Shown here: piece after piece, positions 5,949-6,481 of the stretch
Layout of the letters: each line of letters begins with the position of its first letter
Numbering within the stretch: position 1 is the stretch's first letter
NCBI GenBank assembly: GCA_946886325.1
Contig: CAMPIK010000137.1
Span: 1 to 6,481, forward strand
Direction: 5' to 3'
Source: an uncultured Shinella sp.
GTDB lineage: Bacteria > Pseudomonadota > Alphaproteobacteria > Rhizobiales > Rhizobiaceae
Length of the DNA: 6,481 nt
Notes under the pieces: model-generated
What the model was told of the DNA's origin: nothing
Seen by the model: only the letters and a program-made list of their open reading frames with translations
Databases searched by the model: none
Made by a program: the position numbers and the translations under genes

Positions 5949-6305
5949 GCGCCCGGCCAAGCATTTGGCCGCCACGCGCTTGGTCAGCCTTGGGTAAAGC
6001 TCGTGCTTTATCAAGGGAGATACCAACATCGTTTGGCCCTATTTCCACTGAATAAGCGGGCTCCAGACGAAAGACACATCCGGGAACGGCTTAGCCCTTC
6101 TTTCAGGATCAAAACGCCCGTCATGCGCCGCCAGGTGCGGCGCATGACCGTTTCGTCCTTTACAGCGACGGACGGAACGTTAACATTGTCGGAACCCCAG
6201 TTTCTCCCAGGCGAGGGTCGGTTCCAGTTTTCGTGGTGCACCTGCCGGCACATAGTCCGCGGGCGGCCGAATTTGAGCGGGGATAACTTGTTGCAGTCCG
6301 AGCAG
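5949..6305. other. Intergenic region between gloA and a lipoprotein gene
   Basis: I see no convincing gene here. After gloA come two short hairpins: GGCCAA/TTGGCC (5955-5970) and TAAAGC/GCTTTA (5995-6010). Neither is followed by a U-tract. A larger hairpin lies at 6120-6148. A reading frame on the plus strand is open from about 6003 into the lipoprotein gene, but its composition (arginine-rich, C/W-containing, no homology recognised) and the hairpin inside it argue against coding. The minus strand is open over part of the same stretch but shows no recognisable protein. Confidence 0.6.
6120..6148 (+). terminator. Perfect 12-bp hairpin, possible terminator of gloA
   Basis: GTCATGCGCCGC (6120-6131) pairs perfectly with GCGGCGCATGAC (6137-6148) around a 5-base loop. 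On the plus strand CCGTTTCGTCCTTT follows, an interrupted U-rich run. On the minus strand GGGCGTTTTG follows. It lies 171 bases after gloA, so it could end gloA transcription or insulate the next gene. The long distance and the broken U-tract keep confidence modest. Confidence 0.45.
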
Positions 6306-6481
6306 ATGGTGTCGGCGGCGAAGGCGTTTTTGCGGCAGGGTTCTGCCATCGCGTTTTCGATCTTCGCCCTTTCAGGCTGCGTTTCGGCCGTTTCCGACGA
6401 CATGCGCATGACGAGCGCGGCAACCCCGACGGTTGCCGAAACAACGGATAATGCCGAAACGGCGAGCGCGGATGCCGTCGA
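6306..6481 (+). CDS. Putative lipoprotein, N-terminal part only
   Basis: Fifty-eight residues are visible before the window ends. A short basic n-region (AAKAFLRQG) leads into the hydrophobic core SAIAFSIFA and a lipobox L-S-G-C with the acylated cysteine at residue 25 (codon 6378-6380). After it comes a low-complexity stretch rich in Ala, Thr, Ser, Asp and Glu, typical of a flexible tether below a lipoprotein's folded domain. The ATG at 6306 places the signal peptide best. GTG at 6309 and in-frame TTG codons at 6288 and 6291 are alternatives, and no start has a strong ribosome site. Export by Sec, lipidation by Lgt and cleavage by LspA are expected. The functional domain lies beyond the window and I do not recognise the protein. 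Confidence 0.7.
   Translation, partial: MVSAAKAFLRQGSAIAFSIFALSGCVSAVSDDMRMTSAATPTVAETTDNAETASADAV

Noticed and set aside
5517..6029. A 170-codon minus-strand frame opposite gloA.
   Set aside because: gloA on the plus strand has all four metal ligands and a good ribosome site. The antisense product is unrecognisable.

Overview
The window looks like chromosomal DNA from an alphaproteobacterium of the order Rhizobiales, most likely the family Rhizobiaceae. The evidence is high GC content, a BA14K-family secreted protein, a two-domain cold-shock protein directly followed by a DUF192 protein, and a divergent gloA of the usual rhizobial type. These assignments come from recognising families by eye; no search was run.

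Layout. Bases 1-54 are the 3' half of a tRNA-Ser gene whose anticodon can be inferred as GCU. Bases 55-180 are a non-coding spacer containing an imperfect partial copy of the tRNA 3' end and a 7-bp hairpin. Bases 181-3561 (minus strand) hold one large gene for a 1126-residue RTX protein. Its N-terminal two thirds are about 2.7 copies of a roughly 205-220-residue beta-rich module. Its C-terminal third has three blocks of Ca-binding nonapeptide repeats and a serralysin-type C-terminal domain with a type I secretion tail. Bases 3562-3718 are an AT-rich control region plus a strong 10-bp hairpin.

Further right, three minus-strand genes follow: a BA14K-family protein (3719-4129), a secreted DUF192 protein (4237-4734) and a double cold-shock-domain protein (4736-5314). 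The last two are separated by one base and should be co-transcribed. A 193-bp divergent region containing an imperfect palindrome separates them from plus-strand gloA (5508-5948), lactoylglutathione lyase. A 357-bp spacer with a perfect 12-bp hairpin follows, then the start of an unrecognised plus-strand lipoprotein gene that runs off the window (6306-6481).

How it fits together. The right half is ordinary conserved housekeeping and stress DNA: an RNA chaperone, an envelope protein and methylglyoxal detoxification. The left third is the accessory part: a single large exported repeat protein beside a tRNA gene, with no secretion genes in view. It has no zinc-protease HExxH motif or other catalytic signature that I could see, so a structural or adhesive surface role is more likely than an enzymatic one. 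I see no convincing new multi-gene system. The most useful leads are the repeat architecture of the RTX protein, the tRNA-adjacent partial duplication, and the hairpin whose U-tract faces opposite to both flanking genes.
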